Counted from the stretch's first letter, positions 15,470-23,666 are shown. The stretch: DNA of 51,728 bases from Deltaproteobacteria bacterium HGW-Deltaproteobacteria-14 (GCA_002841945.1 PHBI01000090.1:1-51728), one strand, 5' to 3'. The notes: generated from the letters alone by a model not told the origin. A program made the numbers and translations.

Positions 15470-16168
15470 ATGGCTCACCGCATCCTGATCATCGAGGACG
15501 AAGAGGATCTCGTCGCGACCATGGCCTACAACCTGGAGCGCGAGGGGTTCGAGACGGTCACCGCGACGCTCGGGCACGAGGGCATCGAGCTGGCGCTGGC
15601 CGCCCCGACCCCGGACCTGATCCTGCTCGACCTGATGCTGCCCGACATGCCGGGCACCGAGGTCTGCCGGCAGATCCGCGCCGACGCGCGGACGCGCAAG
15701 ATCCCGCTCATCATGGTCACGGCCAAGAGCGACGAGATCGACCGCGTCGTCGGCTTCGAGGTCGGCGCCGACGACTACGTGGTCAAGCCCTTCAGCGTGC
15801 GCGAGCTGCTGCTCCGCATCCGCGCCGTGCTGCGGCGCGCGCAGCCGGTGGCCCTCAAGGAGGACACGCTGTCGCTCGGGCGCCTGCGCATCGACATCCC
15901 CGGCCACAAGGTGTGGGTCGAGGAGGAGCCGGTGCGGCTGACGGCCCTCGAGTTCAAGCTGCTCCAGACGTTCGTGGAGCGCAAGGGACGCGTGCAGACC
16001 CGCGAGTCGCTGCTGAGCGACGTGTGGGGGATGGAGGCGGACATCACGACCCGCACCGTCGACACCCACGTCAAGCGCCTGCGCGACAAGCTCGGCGCCG
16101 CGGGGACCTACATCGAGACCATCCGCGGCGTCGGCTATCGGCTCCAGACCGAACCCGGCGAGGACTGA
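15470..16168 (+). CDS. PhoB/OmpR-family DNA-binding response regulator
   Basis: The 232-residue product has a receiver domain (1-120) with acidic pocket Glu9/Asp10/Glu11, phosphoacceptor Asp54 in LLDLMLP, Thr84 and Lys106 in VKPF. A winged-helix DNA-binding domain follows (about 133-230), containing LTALEFKLLQTFVERKGRV and RTVDTHVKRLRDKL. The alpha4-beta5-alpha5 face is of the OmpR/PhoB type (GADDYVVKPFSVRELLLRIRAVLRR). The kinase gene starts 5 nt after its stop. The closest match by layout is PhoB of the phosphate regulon, but no pst or pho gene is in the window, so the signal is not certain. Confidence 0.9.
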   Translation: MAHRILIIEDEEDLVATMAYNLEREGFETVTATLGHEGIELALAAPTPDLILLDLMLPDMPGTEVCRQIRADARTRKIPLIMVTAKSDEIDRVVGFEVGADDYVVKPFSVRELLLRIRAVLRRAQPVALKEDTLSLGRLRIDIPGHKVWVEEEPVRLTALEFKLLQTFVERKGRVQTRESLLSDVWGMEADITTRTVDTHVKRLRDKLGAAGTYIETIRGVGYRLQTEPGED

Positions 16169-16173
16169 GCGCC

Positions 16174-17556
16174 GTGCCGGCGTGGCTGCGAACGGCGCTG
16201 ATCGTCGGCGCACCGGTGGTCCTCGCGCTGGTCGGGCTGTGGCTGTGGCTCGTCGGGTTCTTCGCCAAGTTCGGCGCCGACGGGTTGATGGGCGAGCTGG
16301 CCGTGCCGTTCGTGCTCGCGCTGGTCGGGGCGCTCGGGATGGCCGGCGGCCTGGCCTTGGTCCTCGGCCCGAGCCGCGGTCGGTCCGACCGGCTGGTGCG
16401 GGCGGTCGCCCGGGCCGAGGAGCGCGCGACGCCGAGCGGCGCCCTGGGGACGGCGAGCGCGGCCCGGATCGAGGTCGACCTCGACCGGCTCGCCGACCGG
16501 CTCGCCCGCGCCGTCGGGCACCTCGCCGAGCAGCGCGACCGCTACGAGTCGGTGCTGCGCGGGATGGACGCGGCGGTGTTCGCGATCGACGAGGAGGAGC
16601 GGATCACCGTCACCAACCCGGCCATGCTCGAGCTCTTCAACCTCGACGCCGACCCGGTCGGCAAGCGCTACCTCGAGGTCGTCCCGCCGGCGGTGGAGGA
16701 CTGCGTGACCGAGGCGCAGCAGGGGCGCGTGACCCGCGTCGAGCTCGAGCTCCCGGGCGAGGAGCGGCGCCACATGGTCGCCTACGGCTCGCCGCTCGGG
16801 GCCGGGCCCGGGGTCGCCGTGGTGCTGCGCGACGTCACGGCGGTGCGCCACCTCGAGCGCATCCGCCGGGACTTCGTCGCCAACGTGTCCCACGAGCTGC
16901 GGACGCCGGTCAGCGTCATCCAGGCCAGCGCCGAGACGCTGCTCGCGGGGGCCCTCGACGACCCGCGCCACGCGCGCAACTTCGTCGCCGCCATCGAGCG
17001 CCACGCCTCGCGCCTGACCCGCATCATCGCCGGGCTGCTCGACCTCGCGCGCCTCGAGGCGGGCCAGCGCGGGCTCGCCAAGGAGCGGGTGAACGTCCGC
17101 GCGGCGGCCCTGCGCGCGCTCGACCTGGTCGTCGGCCCGGCTGACGTCAAGGACATCGAGGTGGACATCGAGCTCGCCGAGGACCTCGACCTGCTCGCCG
17201 ACACCAAGGGCGTCGATCAGGTGCTGTCCAACCTGCTCGAGAACGCGGTCAAGTACAGCGAGCAGCGCGGCCACATCACCGTCACCTCGGCGTCCGAGGA
17301 CGGCTGGGTGCGGATCGCCGTCGCCGACGACGGGCCGGGCATCAAGGAGAAGCACCGCAAGCGGGTCTTCGAGCGCTTCTACCGCGTCGACAAGGGGCGC
17401 TCGCGCGAGCAGGGGGGGACCGGCCTCGGCCTCGCCATCGTCAAACACCTGGTGCTGGCGATGGGCGGCTCGGTGGGGGTCGACCCCGGCGAGCCCAAGG
17501 GCTGCGTCTTCTGGGTCAGGCTGCCCCTCGCGAAGGACCTCCCGCCGGCCGCGTGA
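16174..17556 (+). CDS. PhoR-like membrane sensor histidine kinase
   Basis: The 460-residue product has two transmembrane helices (about 7-29 and 44-65) with almost no loop between them. A short HAMP-like or linker segment, a PAS domain (about 122-222, DRYESVLRGMDAAVFAIDEE) and a HisKA domain follow. Phosphorylated His240 lies in FVANVSHELRTP. The ATPase domain has the N box NLLENAVKYS, G1 DDGPGI and G2 GTGLGLAI. This is the PhoR layout: a membrane anchor with cytoplasmic PAS and no periplasmic sensor. The GTG at 16174 is chosen because it lies 5 nt after the regulator stop and starts directly with the first helix (VPAWLRTALIVG). Confidence 0.9.
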   Translation: MPAWLRTALIVGAPVVLALVGLWLWLVGFFAKFGADGLMGELAVPFVLALVGALGMAGGLALVLGPSRGRSDRLVRAVARAEERATPSGALGTASAARIEVDLDRLADRLARAVGHLAEQRDRYESVLRGMDAAVFAIDEEERITVTNPAMLELFNLDADPVGKRYLEVVPPAVEDCVTEAQQGRVTRVELELPGEERRHMVAYGSPLGAGPGVAVVLRDVTAVRHLERIRRDFVANVSHELRTPVSVIQASAETLLAGALDDPRHARNFVAAIERHASRLTRIIAGLLDLARLEAGQRGLAKERVNVRAAALRALDLVVGPADVKDIEVDIELAEDLDLLADTKGVDQVLSNLLENAVKYSEQRGHITVTSASEDGWVRIAVADDGPGIKEKHRKRVFERFYRVDKGRSREQGGTGLGLAIVKHLVLAMGGSVGVDPGEPKGCVFWVRLPLAKDLPPAA

Positions 17557-17580
17557 GTCGACCCGGCGGCGACGACGCGC

Positions 17581-18420
17581 CTACGCGGGGGTGAGCAGGC
17601 GGACCCAGGCGGCGAGCGCGTCGCGGTCGCTGACGAGGGTGTTGCCGGAGTGGGCCCAGGTGAGGCCCGGCGACCCGTCGAGGGCGGCGCAGGCGGCCGA
17701 CACCAGGGCCGAGTCGCTGCCGGTCGTGCGGTGGAGGGTGACGTAGGCGGCGGCCGCGAGGGACTGCCCGGTGAGCCAGACGCCGCGCGGATCCTCGGCC
17801 GCGACGCCGGCCGGCGCGACGCGCCACGCCCCTCCGAGCCGCTCGTCGGAGGCGACCGCCTCTGGCGTCAGCGCGTCCTTGACGAAGGCGCTCCCGAAGC
17901 GCTGCCCGCTCCCGGCCCAGTTCCGATAGAGCGTGACGGCGCACCCCGCTTCGGCGAGGGCCTGCGCGAGCGGACCCGCGGTCACCGGGCCAGGGCCGTG
18001 CCAGGTGATCTCGAGCGGATCCGGCGTCCGCACCACCGGCAGCGCCATCGCCTCGCCGACCTCCGCCTCCCACGCGGTAGCGGGGAGCTCGACCACGACG
18101 CTCCCGAGGTCGACCGCCAGACCGGCGCCCGTCCCCGGCAGGGCCCAGAGGCCCCCCACCTCCGCCGGGAGCTGTACGTCCTCCGCGCTCGGCCGCGGGG
18201 CGCCGCCCACCGGGGTCAGCGTCCAGCGGCGCGCCGGCACGGTGACGCTCGTGAAGGCGTCGCGAGGGTCGGCCGGCGCCTCGCGCCCGGTCGGGCTCGC
18301 CAAGACCATCCGCCAGCCCTTGCGCGGCGCGTCCTCGACGCCCAGCCACAGCGCCTCGTCGAGCAGCCCACCCGCTTGCTCGGCCCACGTCGCCAGCGCG
18401 TCAAGATCATCACACCGCAT
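17581..18420 (-). CDS. Unknown cytoplasmic protein
   Basis: The 279-residue product lacks a signal peptide, membrane helix or recognisable motif. It is rich in Trp, Ala and Gly, and alternating helix and strand can be read (MRCDDLDALATWAEQAGGLLDEALWLGVEDAP at the start, LTWAHSGNTLVSDRDALAAWVRLL at the end). A purine-rich GGAGGAG ribosome site 6 nt before the ATG at 18420 fixes the start. The longer frame upstream reads through Pro/Gly/Arg-rich intergenic DNA and is rejected. It converges with the histidine kinase gene with only 24 nt between stops. Expression may depend on the TTGA/TCAA palindromes near 18608-18626. Confidence 0.65.
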   Translation of the reverse strand: MRCDDLDALATWAEQAGGLLDEALWLGVEDAPRKGWRMVLASPTGREAPADPRDAFTSVTVPARRWTLTPVGGAPRPSAEDVQLPAEVGGLWALPGTGAGLAVDLGSVVVELPATAWEAEVGEAMALPVVRTPDPLEITWHGPGPVTAGPLAQALAEAGCAVTLYRNWAGSGQRFGSAFVKDALTPEAVASDERLGGAWRVAPAGVAAEDPRGVWLTGQSLAAAAYVTLHRTTGSDSALVSAACAALDGSPGLTWAHSGNTLVSDRDALAAWVRLLTPA

Positions 18421-18607
18421 CGCCGCTCCTCCGAGGGTCTCCCACGCTGAGCCTACACCCACGCCCCCGCGGCGCCTACCTCCGCCGCGCGCTCCGGCCA
18501 CGACCGCCGGTGGCGTCGCGCGACGGGGGACCGCGGGGGGGCTCGCCCCCCCCTCTCCCCACCACCCCTGACGTCGGCCCGCCCCACGCGCGCGTTCGCT
18601 CATTTGA

Positions 18608-18626
18608 TTGATCAAGATTGATTCAA
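18608..18626. promoter_or_regulatory. Operator-like pair of TTGA/TCAA palindromes
   Basis: TTGATCAA (18608-18615) and TTGATTCAA (18618-18626) lie 2 bp apart inside a 45-bp AT-rich patch, in a region that is otherwise over 70% G+C. Divergent genes stand on both sides. They could be operator sites for a dimeric regulator or simply the AT-rich edge of an old insertion. No consensus I know fits exactly: FNR/CRP sites need 4-6 bp between half sites. Confidence 0.35.
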
Positions 18627-18640
18627 TATGGATCATGTGA

Positions 18641-18772
18641 TCCACCGAGGTGGACCTCCTCAACGGCGAGATCCTGCGCGTCACCGAGGCCAATGGTGCG
18701 CGTGCTCCCCTCGACCGCCGGCTCGGCGAGGTGGTGCTCGCCGCGGAAGCCGCCGCAGCGAGGCCACCGGGA
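18641..18772 (+). pseudogene. Relic of a 2-dehydropantoate 2-reductase (PanE/ApbA) gene, C-terminal fragment
   Basis: From 18641 the frame reads STEVDLLNGEILRVTEANGA and then RAPLDRRLGEVVLAAEAA. This is the standard end of the ketopantoate reductase family: a T-E-x-D-x-L-N-G motif, G-x-x-x-P, then a final helix. An in-frame TGA directly precedes it (18638-18640), and the NADP-binding and catalytic parts are absent. Only about 40 residues survive, beginning at the right edge of the AT-rich patch. It is probably left by a deletion or insertion and is not expected to be functional. Confidence 0.55.
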
Positions 18773-18887
18773 GGAACGCCGAGGCGCTGCGGAGCGCGCT
18801 CCGCGGCGCCCCCTGACCACCGGACTTGCGGGCTCGCTCAAAGGCGGCTAGGCTCGCCACTGAACACGCGTTCACGAGGAGCCGCCC

Positions 18888-20306
18888 GTGTCGGACCTGG
18901 TCGTCGCCTACCTCGCCGCGCGCCCCGACGGCGCTGACGCGCTCGCCATCGGCCGCGAGGCGCTCGCGCTCCAGGGGCCCGCGGCCATCGTCGCCGAGAT
19001 CGCCGCCCGGGTCGCCCGCGCCGTCCCGGGGATCGCCGAGAGCGACGGCCGGTTCGTCCTCGCCGGGGCGCCGGGGCGGCCCCCGGTCCCGACGTTCCTC
19101 GTCCCCGACCCGTCCGTCGTCGCCCTCGAGGCTCGCGCGACCGGCCGCCACCCGCCGCTCGATCAGCTCCTCGAGGTCGCGACGATCCCGGTGGACCGCG
19201 CGGCGCGAGACCGGGGCTTCCACGCTTACGTGCGCCCGGTCCGCGCGGTGCCCGACGAGGTCGCGAGAGCTCGCGGCGTCCCGCCGGCGGCGCTCGCGAC
19301 CGGGACCGAGCTCGACGAGGTCATCGACATGCTGGCGCTGACGCTGGCCGGCCGGATCGCCGTGGTCTATGGCTCGGACACAGGCGCGGCCTGGGTCGTC
19401 GCGGCCCTGCAGGACCGCGGTCGCGGCGGCCCGGTCGAGGTCCTGCGGCTGCGCCCGGCGCTGACCGCGGCGAACCTGGTCCCCGCGCGGGCCGGGCTCG
19501 CCGCGGCGGCCGCCGCGCTCGGAGCCCCCACACCCCTGGTGTTCGACGCGCTCACCGCGGCTCGGACGCTCGGGCTCATGACCGCCGAGGCCGTCACCCG
19601 GGGGATCCCGCTGCGTCCGCCCGTGGAGCCCCCCTTCGACTTCGCCGGGCGCGACTTCGACGCCGACACCCTCGCCGCGCTCCCCGCCGAGCCGGGCGTC
19701 TACCGCTTCTACGGCCGCGACGGCGGGCTCCTCTACGTCGGCAAGGCCCACGACCTGCGGGCGCGGGTCGCGAGCTACTTCCGCCCCGGTCGCGACCTGC
19801 GGCGACGTGCCCCCGAGCTGCTCGAGCGCGTCCACCGCCTCGAGGTCGAGCGGACCGGGAGCGAGCTCGCGGCGCTGCTGCGGGAGCAGGAGCTCATCGG
19901 CGAGCTCCGACCCGAGCTCAACGTCCAGCGCCAGGTCGGGCGGCGGCGCTCGGTCGTCGGCGACTTCGCGCTGCTGCTGCCGGCGGCGGACCCCGGGGAG
20001 GTGGACGTCCTCCTCATCCGCAACGGCCAGCTGGCCGACCGCACCACGGCGTCCACCCGCGGGGTCGGGATGCGGGAGGTCAGGAGAGCGCTCAAGCGCG
20101 TCTTCTTCGCCGCGCGACCGACGGCGACCGAGGAGGACGCGGGCGAGGCGCAGATCGTCGCGTCCTGGCTCCGCGACGAGCGCGCGGTGCGGGCCCACAA
20201 CGTCGTCGAGCTGTCGGGCTGCGGTGGGGTCGCCGACGCCGCCCGGCGCGTCCGGGCGAGCCTCGTGGACCCGGACCTGTTCCGAGAGCGCGTGAGGCAC
20301 CTCTGA
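18888..20306 (+). CDS. GIY-YIG nuclease fused to a degenerate DEDD exonuclease-like domain
   Basis: The 472-residue product has three parts. Residues 1-70 are helical and unassigned. Residues of about 73-215 follow the path of the DnaQ-type 3'-5' exonuclease domain, but the Exo I motif DxETTG reads EARATG (81-86) and the Exo II HNxxFD region reads YGSDTG (161-166), so the metal-binding acids look lost. Residues of about 263-350 are an intact UvrC-type GIY-YIG domain: GVYRFYG (270-276), LLYVGKA (281-287), Arg291/293 and the catalytic Glu333 in LLREQELIGELRPELN. Active DnaQ-UvrC-like fusions are known in other bacteria. Here only the endonuclease half should cut. The GTG start has a GAGGAG ribosome site. 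Confidence 0.8.
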   Translation: MSDLVVAYLAARPDGADALAIGREALALQGPAAIVAEIAARVARAVPGIAESDGRFVLAGAPGRPPVPTFLVPDPSVVALEARATGRHPPLDQLLEVATIPVDRAARDRGFHAYVRPVRAVPDEVARARGVPPAALATGTELDEVIDMLALTLAGRIAVVYGSDTGAAWVVAALQDRGRGGPVEVLRLRPALTAANLVPARAGLAAAAAALGAPTPLVFDALTAARTLGLMTAEAVTRGIPLRPPVEPPFDFAGRDFDADTLAALPAEPGVYRFYGRDGGLLYVGKAHDLRARVASYFRPGRDLRRRAPELLERVHRLEVERTGSELAALLREQELIGELRPELNVQRQVGRRRSVVGDFALLLPAADPGEVDVLLIRNGQLADRTTASTRGVGMREVRRALKRVFFAARPTATEEDAGEAQIVASWLRDERAVRAHNVVELSGCGGVADAARRVRASLVDPDLFRERVRHL

Positions 20307-20324
20307 CGCGCCGGGGCGCCGGGG

Positions 20325-20330
20325 TTGACA
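20325..20330 (+). promoter_or_regulatory. Possible -35 box before the di-heme cytochrome gene
   Basis: A perfect TTGACA stands 45 nt before the ATG at 20375. A weak GAAGAT 18 bp downstream would be the -10. A CCCCCGCCGGGGG hairpin lies in the spacer. Confidence 0.35.
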
Positions 20331-20374
20331 CCCCCCGCCGGGGGCCCGGAAGATGGCCGCCGGGGGTCGTCTCC

Positions 20375-22165
20375 ATGGCCCGGCCCCGCGACGTGAGGCG
20401 CCCCTTGAACGCGATCCTCGGCAGGTGGATGGTGACGGTGATCGCGGGGCTCGTCGCCACGGCTTGCGCGGACGGCGGCGGTGAGCCCCGGGGTCCGGGC
20501 TGCGCCGCCGGGCTCGACGCCGACGGCGACGGGTTCTGCGACCGCCTCGCCGCCGACTGGAGCCGCGAAGCGGCGCTGCCGGCCTCCGGGGATCGGCGCG
20601 ACGTCTTCGAGCTCGGCGCGGCGCTGCCCGAGGTCGCTACGCGCGGGCTCCAGCACACGCTCGCGTGGCCGGTCACGGTGTCCGGGGTGCTGCTGCCGTG
20701 GCGCCCGCTCGCGGCCCTGTTCGCGAACGACGCCGACGACGATCAGACGCTGTCGCTGCAGGCGGCGGCCCGCGCGAGCCTCGGGTTCGGGACCCTCGAC
20801 GAGATGTACGCCTGGCTCGGGCTGGCCCGGTCCGACGGCGGAGACGAGGCCTTCCCCGGCGTGCCCTGGCCGGCCGGGGTGCGCGCCGGGGACTTCCTCG
20901 GGGCGGGGCGCGTCGACACGCCCGCGGGCCAGGCGCTGAGCTTCTCCTGCGCCACCTGCCACGTCGCCGACCTCTTCGGGCGCACCGTCGTCGGCCTGAC
21001 CAACCGGCGCGCCCAGGCCAACGAGTTCTTCCACAAGGCGGCGGGCTTCTTCCCGAACCTCCCGCCCGAGCTGCTCGTCTCGGTGACCGGCGCCGACGAG
21101 GCCGAGCTCGCGCTGTTCGCGCGGGCGCAGCGGAACCTCGGCGCCATCGGGACGCGCACCCCCCAGGTGCTGGGCCTCGACACCTCGCTGGCCCAGGTCT
21201 CGCTGAGCCTCGCCAAGCGCGCCGAGGACCCGTGGGCGAGCCGCGACCCCGCGCTCGAGGCCGCGCCGCGCCCGAACGCCCTCGAGACCCTGGTCGCCGA
21301 CAGCAAGCCGGCCGTCTGGTGGTCGATGAAGTACAAGACCCGCTGGCTCGCGGACGGCTCCATCGTGTCGGGCAACCCGGTGTTCACGAACTTCTTGTGG
21401 AACGAGCTCGGCCGCGGGGCCGACCTGCGCGAGCTCGCCCAGTGGCTCGCGGACAACCAGCGCGTCGTCGACGAGCTGACCGTGGCCATCTTCGCCACCG
21501 AGCCCCCGCGCTGGGAGGACTTCTTCGGCGCCGAGTCGATCGACCTCGCCGCCGCGCAGCGCGGCCAGCTCCTCTTCGAGGGCACCTGCGCCCGCTGTCA
21601 CGGCAGCTACGACAAGGCCTGGGACGGCGCGCAGGCCGGCGAGCTCGCCCCCGCCGAGCGCCTCCGGACGAGCCGCGTCCGCTACCACGAGCGCACGCCG
21701 GTCCTCGACGTCGGCACCGATCCGCAGCGCGCCGAGGGGATGGCCAGCTTCGCCGGTCGCCTCAACGCCCTCGCGATCTCGGTGTGGATGGGGACGGTGG
21801 TCGAGGTGCAGGGCGGCTATGTCCCGCCCCCCCTCGAGGGGATCTGGGCACGCTACCCCTACCTCCACAACCAGAGCGTCCCGACCCTGTGCGCGCTCTT
21901 GACCCCGGCCGCTGAGCGCCCCACGAGCTTCTGGATGGGCCCGTCCGACGACCCCGACACCGACTTCGACCCCGCGTGCGTCGGCTTTCCGCTCGGGGAC
22001 GCCGTCCCGACGTCGTGGCAGGCCGACCCCCACGCCTTCTTCGACACGACGACGCCGGGACTCTCGAACGCCGGCCACGACGCCTGGCTGCGCGACGAGG
22101 CCGGCGCGCCGCGCTTTGATGCAGCGCAGCGAGCCGACCTCATCGAGTTCCTGAAAACTCTGTAG
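20375..22165 (+). CDS. Di-heme c-type cytochrome lipoprotein, RoxA/MauG-like
   Basis: The 596-residue product has an N-terminal export signal ending ATAC (Cys31), so it is probably a lipoprotein. Two c-type heme motifs are present: CATCH (192-196) and CARCH (405-409). The wide spacing and the segments SMKYKTRW, SGNPVFTNFLWNELGRG, LDVGTDPQRAEGM and GIWARYPYLHNQSVPTLCALL follow the di-heme oxygenase/peroxidase group that includes rubber oxygenase RoxA and MauG-like peroxidases. The second half has the usual GIWAxxPYLHNxSVP loop near the heme. Substrate cannot be told. Nothing around it suggests a terpene or isoprene pathway. The 5' start could be internal (ATG 20429), but the longer form gives a basic N-region. 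Confidence 0.82.
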   Translation: MARPRDVRRPLNAILGRWMVTVIAGLVATACADGGGEPRGPGCAAGLDADGDGFCDRLAADWSREAALPASGDRRDVFELGAALPEVATRGLQHTLAWPVTVSGVLLPWRPLAALFANDADDDQTLSLQAAARASLGFGTLDEMYAWLGLARSDGGDEAFPGVPWPAGVRAGDFLGAGRVDTPAGQALSFSCATCHVADLFGRTVVGLTNRRAQANEFFHKAAGFFPNLPPELLVSVTGADEAELALFARAQRNLGAIGTRTPQVLGLDTSLAQVSLSLAKRAEDPWASRDPALEAAPRPNALETLVADSKPAVWWSMKYKTRWLADGSIVSGNPVFTNFLWNELGRGADLRELAQWLADNQRVVDELTVAIFATEPPRWEDFFGAESIDLAAAQRGQLLFEGTCARCHGSYDKAWDGAQAGELAPAERLRTSRVRYHERTPVLDVGTDPQRAEGMASFAGRLNALAISVWMGTVVEVQGGYVPPPLEGIWARYPYLHNQSVPTLCALLTPAAERPTSFWMGPSDDPDTDFDPACVGFPLGDAVPTSWQADPHAFFDTTTPGLSNAGHDAWLRDEAGAPRFDAAQRADLIEFLKTL

Positions 22166-22222
22166 GCAAAGTCGAGTCGCAGAACGCTGCGTTGCAGCGA
22201 CGCGCCCCGCGGCGCCTCATCT

Positions 22223-22276
22223 CTCGTGATTTTTGCCGGAGTTGGACGCAGTTCCCATCGTATCGGTCGAGGACCT
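22223..22276 (-). repeat. Interspersed intergenic repeat B, copy 1
   Basis: Read on the minus strand, this 54-bp stretch matches 47654-47706 at roughly 80-83%. Both run from AGGTCCTCGACCG, through TACGATGG and AACTG, to an AAAAATCA(C/T)GAG end. It lies in the 214-bp gap between two convergent genes (stops at 22165 and 22380), where no other feature is visible. Confidence 0.65.
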
Positions 22277-22379
22277 GCCGTTGGGGCCCGTGCCGGAATG
22301 AGTTGATCGGATGGCCAAGGAGGCGTCGTCAGGGGCGTGTCCCCGGAAGCGAAGGCAGACCGGGCGTCTTCCGAGCTTT

Positions 22380-22634
22380 TCAGGCGACGACGGTCTCGAG
22401 CCGATCGATGGCATGCACCGGGGCGTTCGGGCCGCTCATCAGCGGCGCGAGCGCCCGGTAGACCATCCGCTGCTTGTCGAGCAGCGACTTGCCGGCGAAG
22501 GCCGCCGACACCACCCGCAGCGCGTAGTGCCCGCCGCTGCCGTGGGTCACCTCGACCTCGGCGCCGGGGATGGCCCCGCTCACCGCCGTCACGATCCCCT
22601 GCGTCACCGCATCATCAATCGTCGCGAAGCCCAT
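22380..22634 (-). CDS. BolA-family protein
   Basis: The 84-residue product is a complete BolA-like fold. The key strand GGHYALRVVSAAFAG carries the loop His36. The helix-turn LLDKQRMVYRALAP follows, then the C-terminal VHAIDRLETV with the family's conserved His74. BolA proteins bind a [2Fe-2S] cluster together with CGFS monothiol glutaredoxins, and such a glutaredoxin is encoded by the gene directly upstream, ending 10 nt before this start. The two are thus one operon in the order expected for an iron-sulfur sensing or trafficking pair. The start MGFATIDD at 22634 is chosen because upstream in-frame residues are out of family. Confidence 0.88.
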   Translation of the reverse strand: MGFATIDDAVTQGIVTAVSGAIPGAEVEVTHGSGGHYALRVVSAAFAGKSLLDKQRMVYRALAPLMSGPNAPVHAIDRLETVVA

Positions 22635-22644
22635 TCGAAGAACC

Positions 22645-23565
22645 TCAATAAGCCTCGATGGAGGGGTCGTAGGCGCGGGCCCAGGCGAGGATGCCGCCCG
22701 TGACGTTGTGCACGCGGGTGAACCCGGCCGCGATGAAGTCCTCACCGGCGCGGTTGCTGCGCGCGCCCGAGCGGCACGTGAAGTACAGCGGGGTGTCCTT
22801 CGGGAGCTGCATCGCCTCCTCGACCAGCGCCGGGGTCAGCCGCACCGAGCCGGCGATGATCCCCCGAGCGCGCTCGTCCTCCTCGCGCACGTCGTAGAGG
22901 CGGATGTTCGGATCCGCGTCCATCGCCGCCTTCAGCTCCTGCACGGTGATCTGCTTGACCGTGGTCGGCTCGTTCGGGTTGACGATGTGGAAGCCGCTCC
23001 GCGCCTCGTCGTAGTCCAGCGTCATGCCGTCGGCGCGCTTGGCGCTGCCCCGGTCGACGAGGAAGGTCAGCCCGCTGGCCTCGACCACGAGGTCGCCCGC
23101 CTGCTGCGGGCCGAAGCTCAGCCCGTACTGGAACGACGCGCTGACCGACAGCCGCAGCGTCGGGTGGCGCTCGCTCGCGGCCGCCTCGCGCAGCACCCTC
23201 GCCGCCGCGTCGGTGACGGTCAGGGCCGGCGGATCGACCGCCTCGACCTTGGCGCCGAGCTTGGCGTGGAGCTCGCCCGAGGCGTACAGCGACCGCACGA
23301 TGTCCGAGCCGCCGATGAACTCGCCCTTGACGTAGACCTGCGGGATCGTCGGCCAGTCGCTGTAGGCCTTGATCCCCGACCGAATGTCGGCGTCGGCCAG
23401 CACGTTGACCGTCTCGTAGTCCTCGACGAGCTCGTCGAGGATCTGCACGACCGTCGCGGAGAAGCCGCACTGCGGGAAGCGCCGCGTGCCCTTCATGAAC
23501 ACGATGACGTCGTTCGACTTCACCAGCGCGTCGATCTGCTGGTTGATGGCTGTATCTGCGCTCAT
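22645..23565 (-). CDS. Glutaredoxin (CGFS) - A-type-carrier-like - rhodanese fusion
   Basis: The 306-residue product joins three domains. Residues 1-105 are a monothiol glutaredoxin with the CGFS site (Cys33) and the usual TIPQVYVKGEFIGGSDI loop. Residues of about 113-200 follow the A-type Fe-S carrier fold (ALTVTDAAARVLREAA, DLVVEASGLTFLVDRGSA, GFHIVNPNEP), but none of its three cluster cysteines is present. Residues of about 205-300 are a rhodanese with active-site Cys264 in CRSGARSNRAGEDF. No membrane segment is seen. The product probably handles Fe-S clusters or persulfide with the BolA protein from the next gene. A GGAGGGAG-like ribosome site precedes the ATG at 23565. Confidence 0.85.
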   Translation of the reverse strand: MSADTAINQQIDALVKSNDVIVFMKGTRRFPQCGFSATVVQILDELVEDYETVNVLADADIRSGIKAYSDWPTIPQVYVKGEFIGGSDIVRSLYASGELHAKLGAKVEAVDPPALTVTDAAARVLREAAASERHPTLRLSVSASFQYGLSFGPQQAGDLVVEASGLTFLVDRGSAKRADGMTLDYDEARSGFHIVNPNEPTTVKQITVQELKAAMDADPNIRLYDVREEDERARGIIAGSVRLTPALVEEAMQLPKDTPLYFTCRSGARSNRAGEDFIAAGFTRVHNVTGGILAWARAYDPSIEAY

Positions 23566-23666
23566 GCGCTCCCTCCGAGGGGGTTAATAGGACTTGCGGG
23601 GTCCGATTTGTCGCCGCTCGTTGTGCACCAATCCGCGGCGTTTGTGAAGCCTCGGGTGCGTCAGAA

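Larger units (their letters stand above)
18421..18887. other. Intergenic stretch with an AT-rich operator-like patch and a gene relic
   Basis: The left 170 bp are GC-rich with no signal I can name. Around 18600-18640 the composition drops sharply to AT-rich, with two close palindromes (annotated apart). The ketopantoate reductase relic follows at 18641-18772. The last 100 bp carry TAGGCT (18849-18854), a possible -10, and the GAGGAG ribosome site of the GTG-started nuclease gene. Confidence 0.5.

Noticed and set aside
18608..18626. FNR or CRP site
   Set aside because: The half sites are 0-1 bp apart instead of the 4-6 bp needed. Kept only as an operator-like palindrome pair.
22192..22461. 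Small plus-strand frame between the cytochrome and BolA genes
   Set aside because: It crosses repeat B and the antisense of the BolA gene. No ribosome site, Arg-rich composition.
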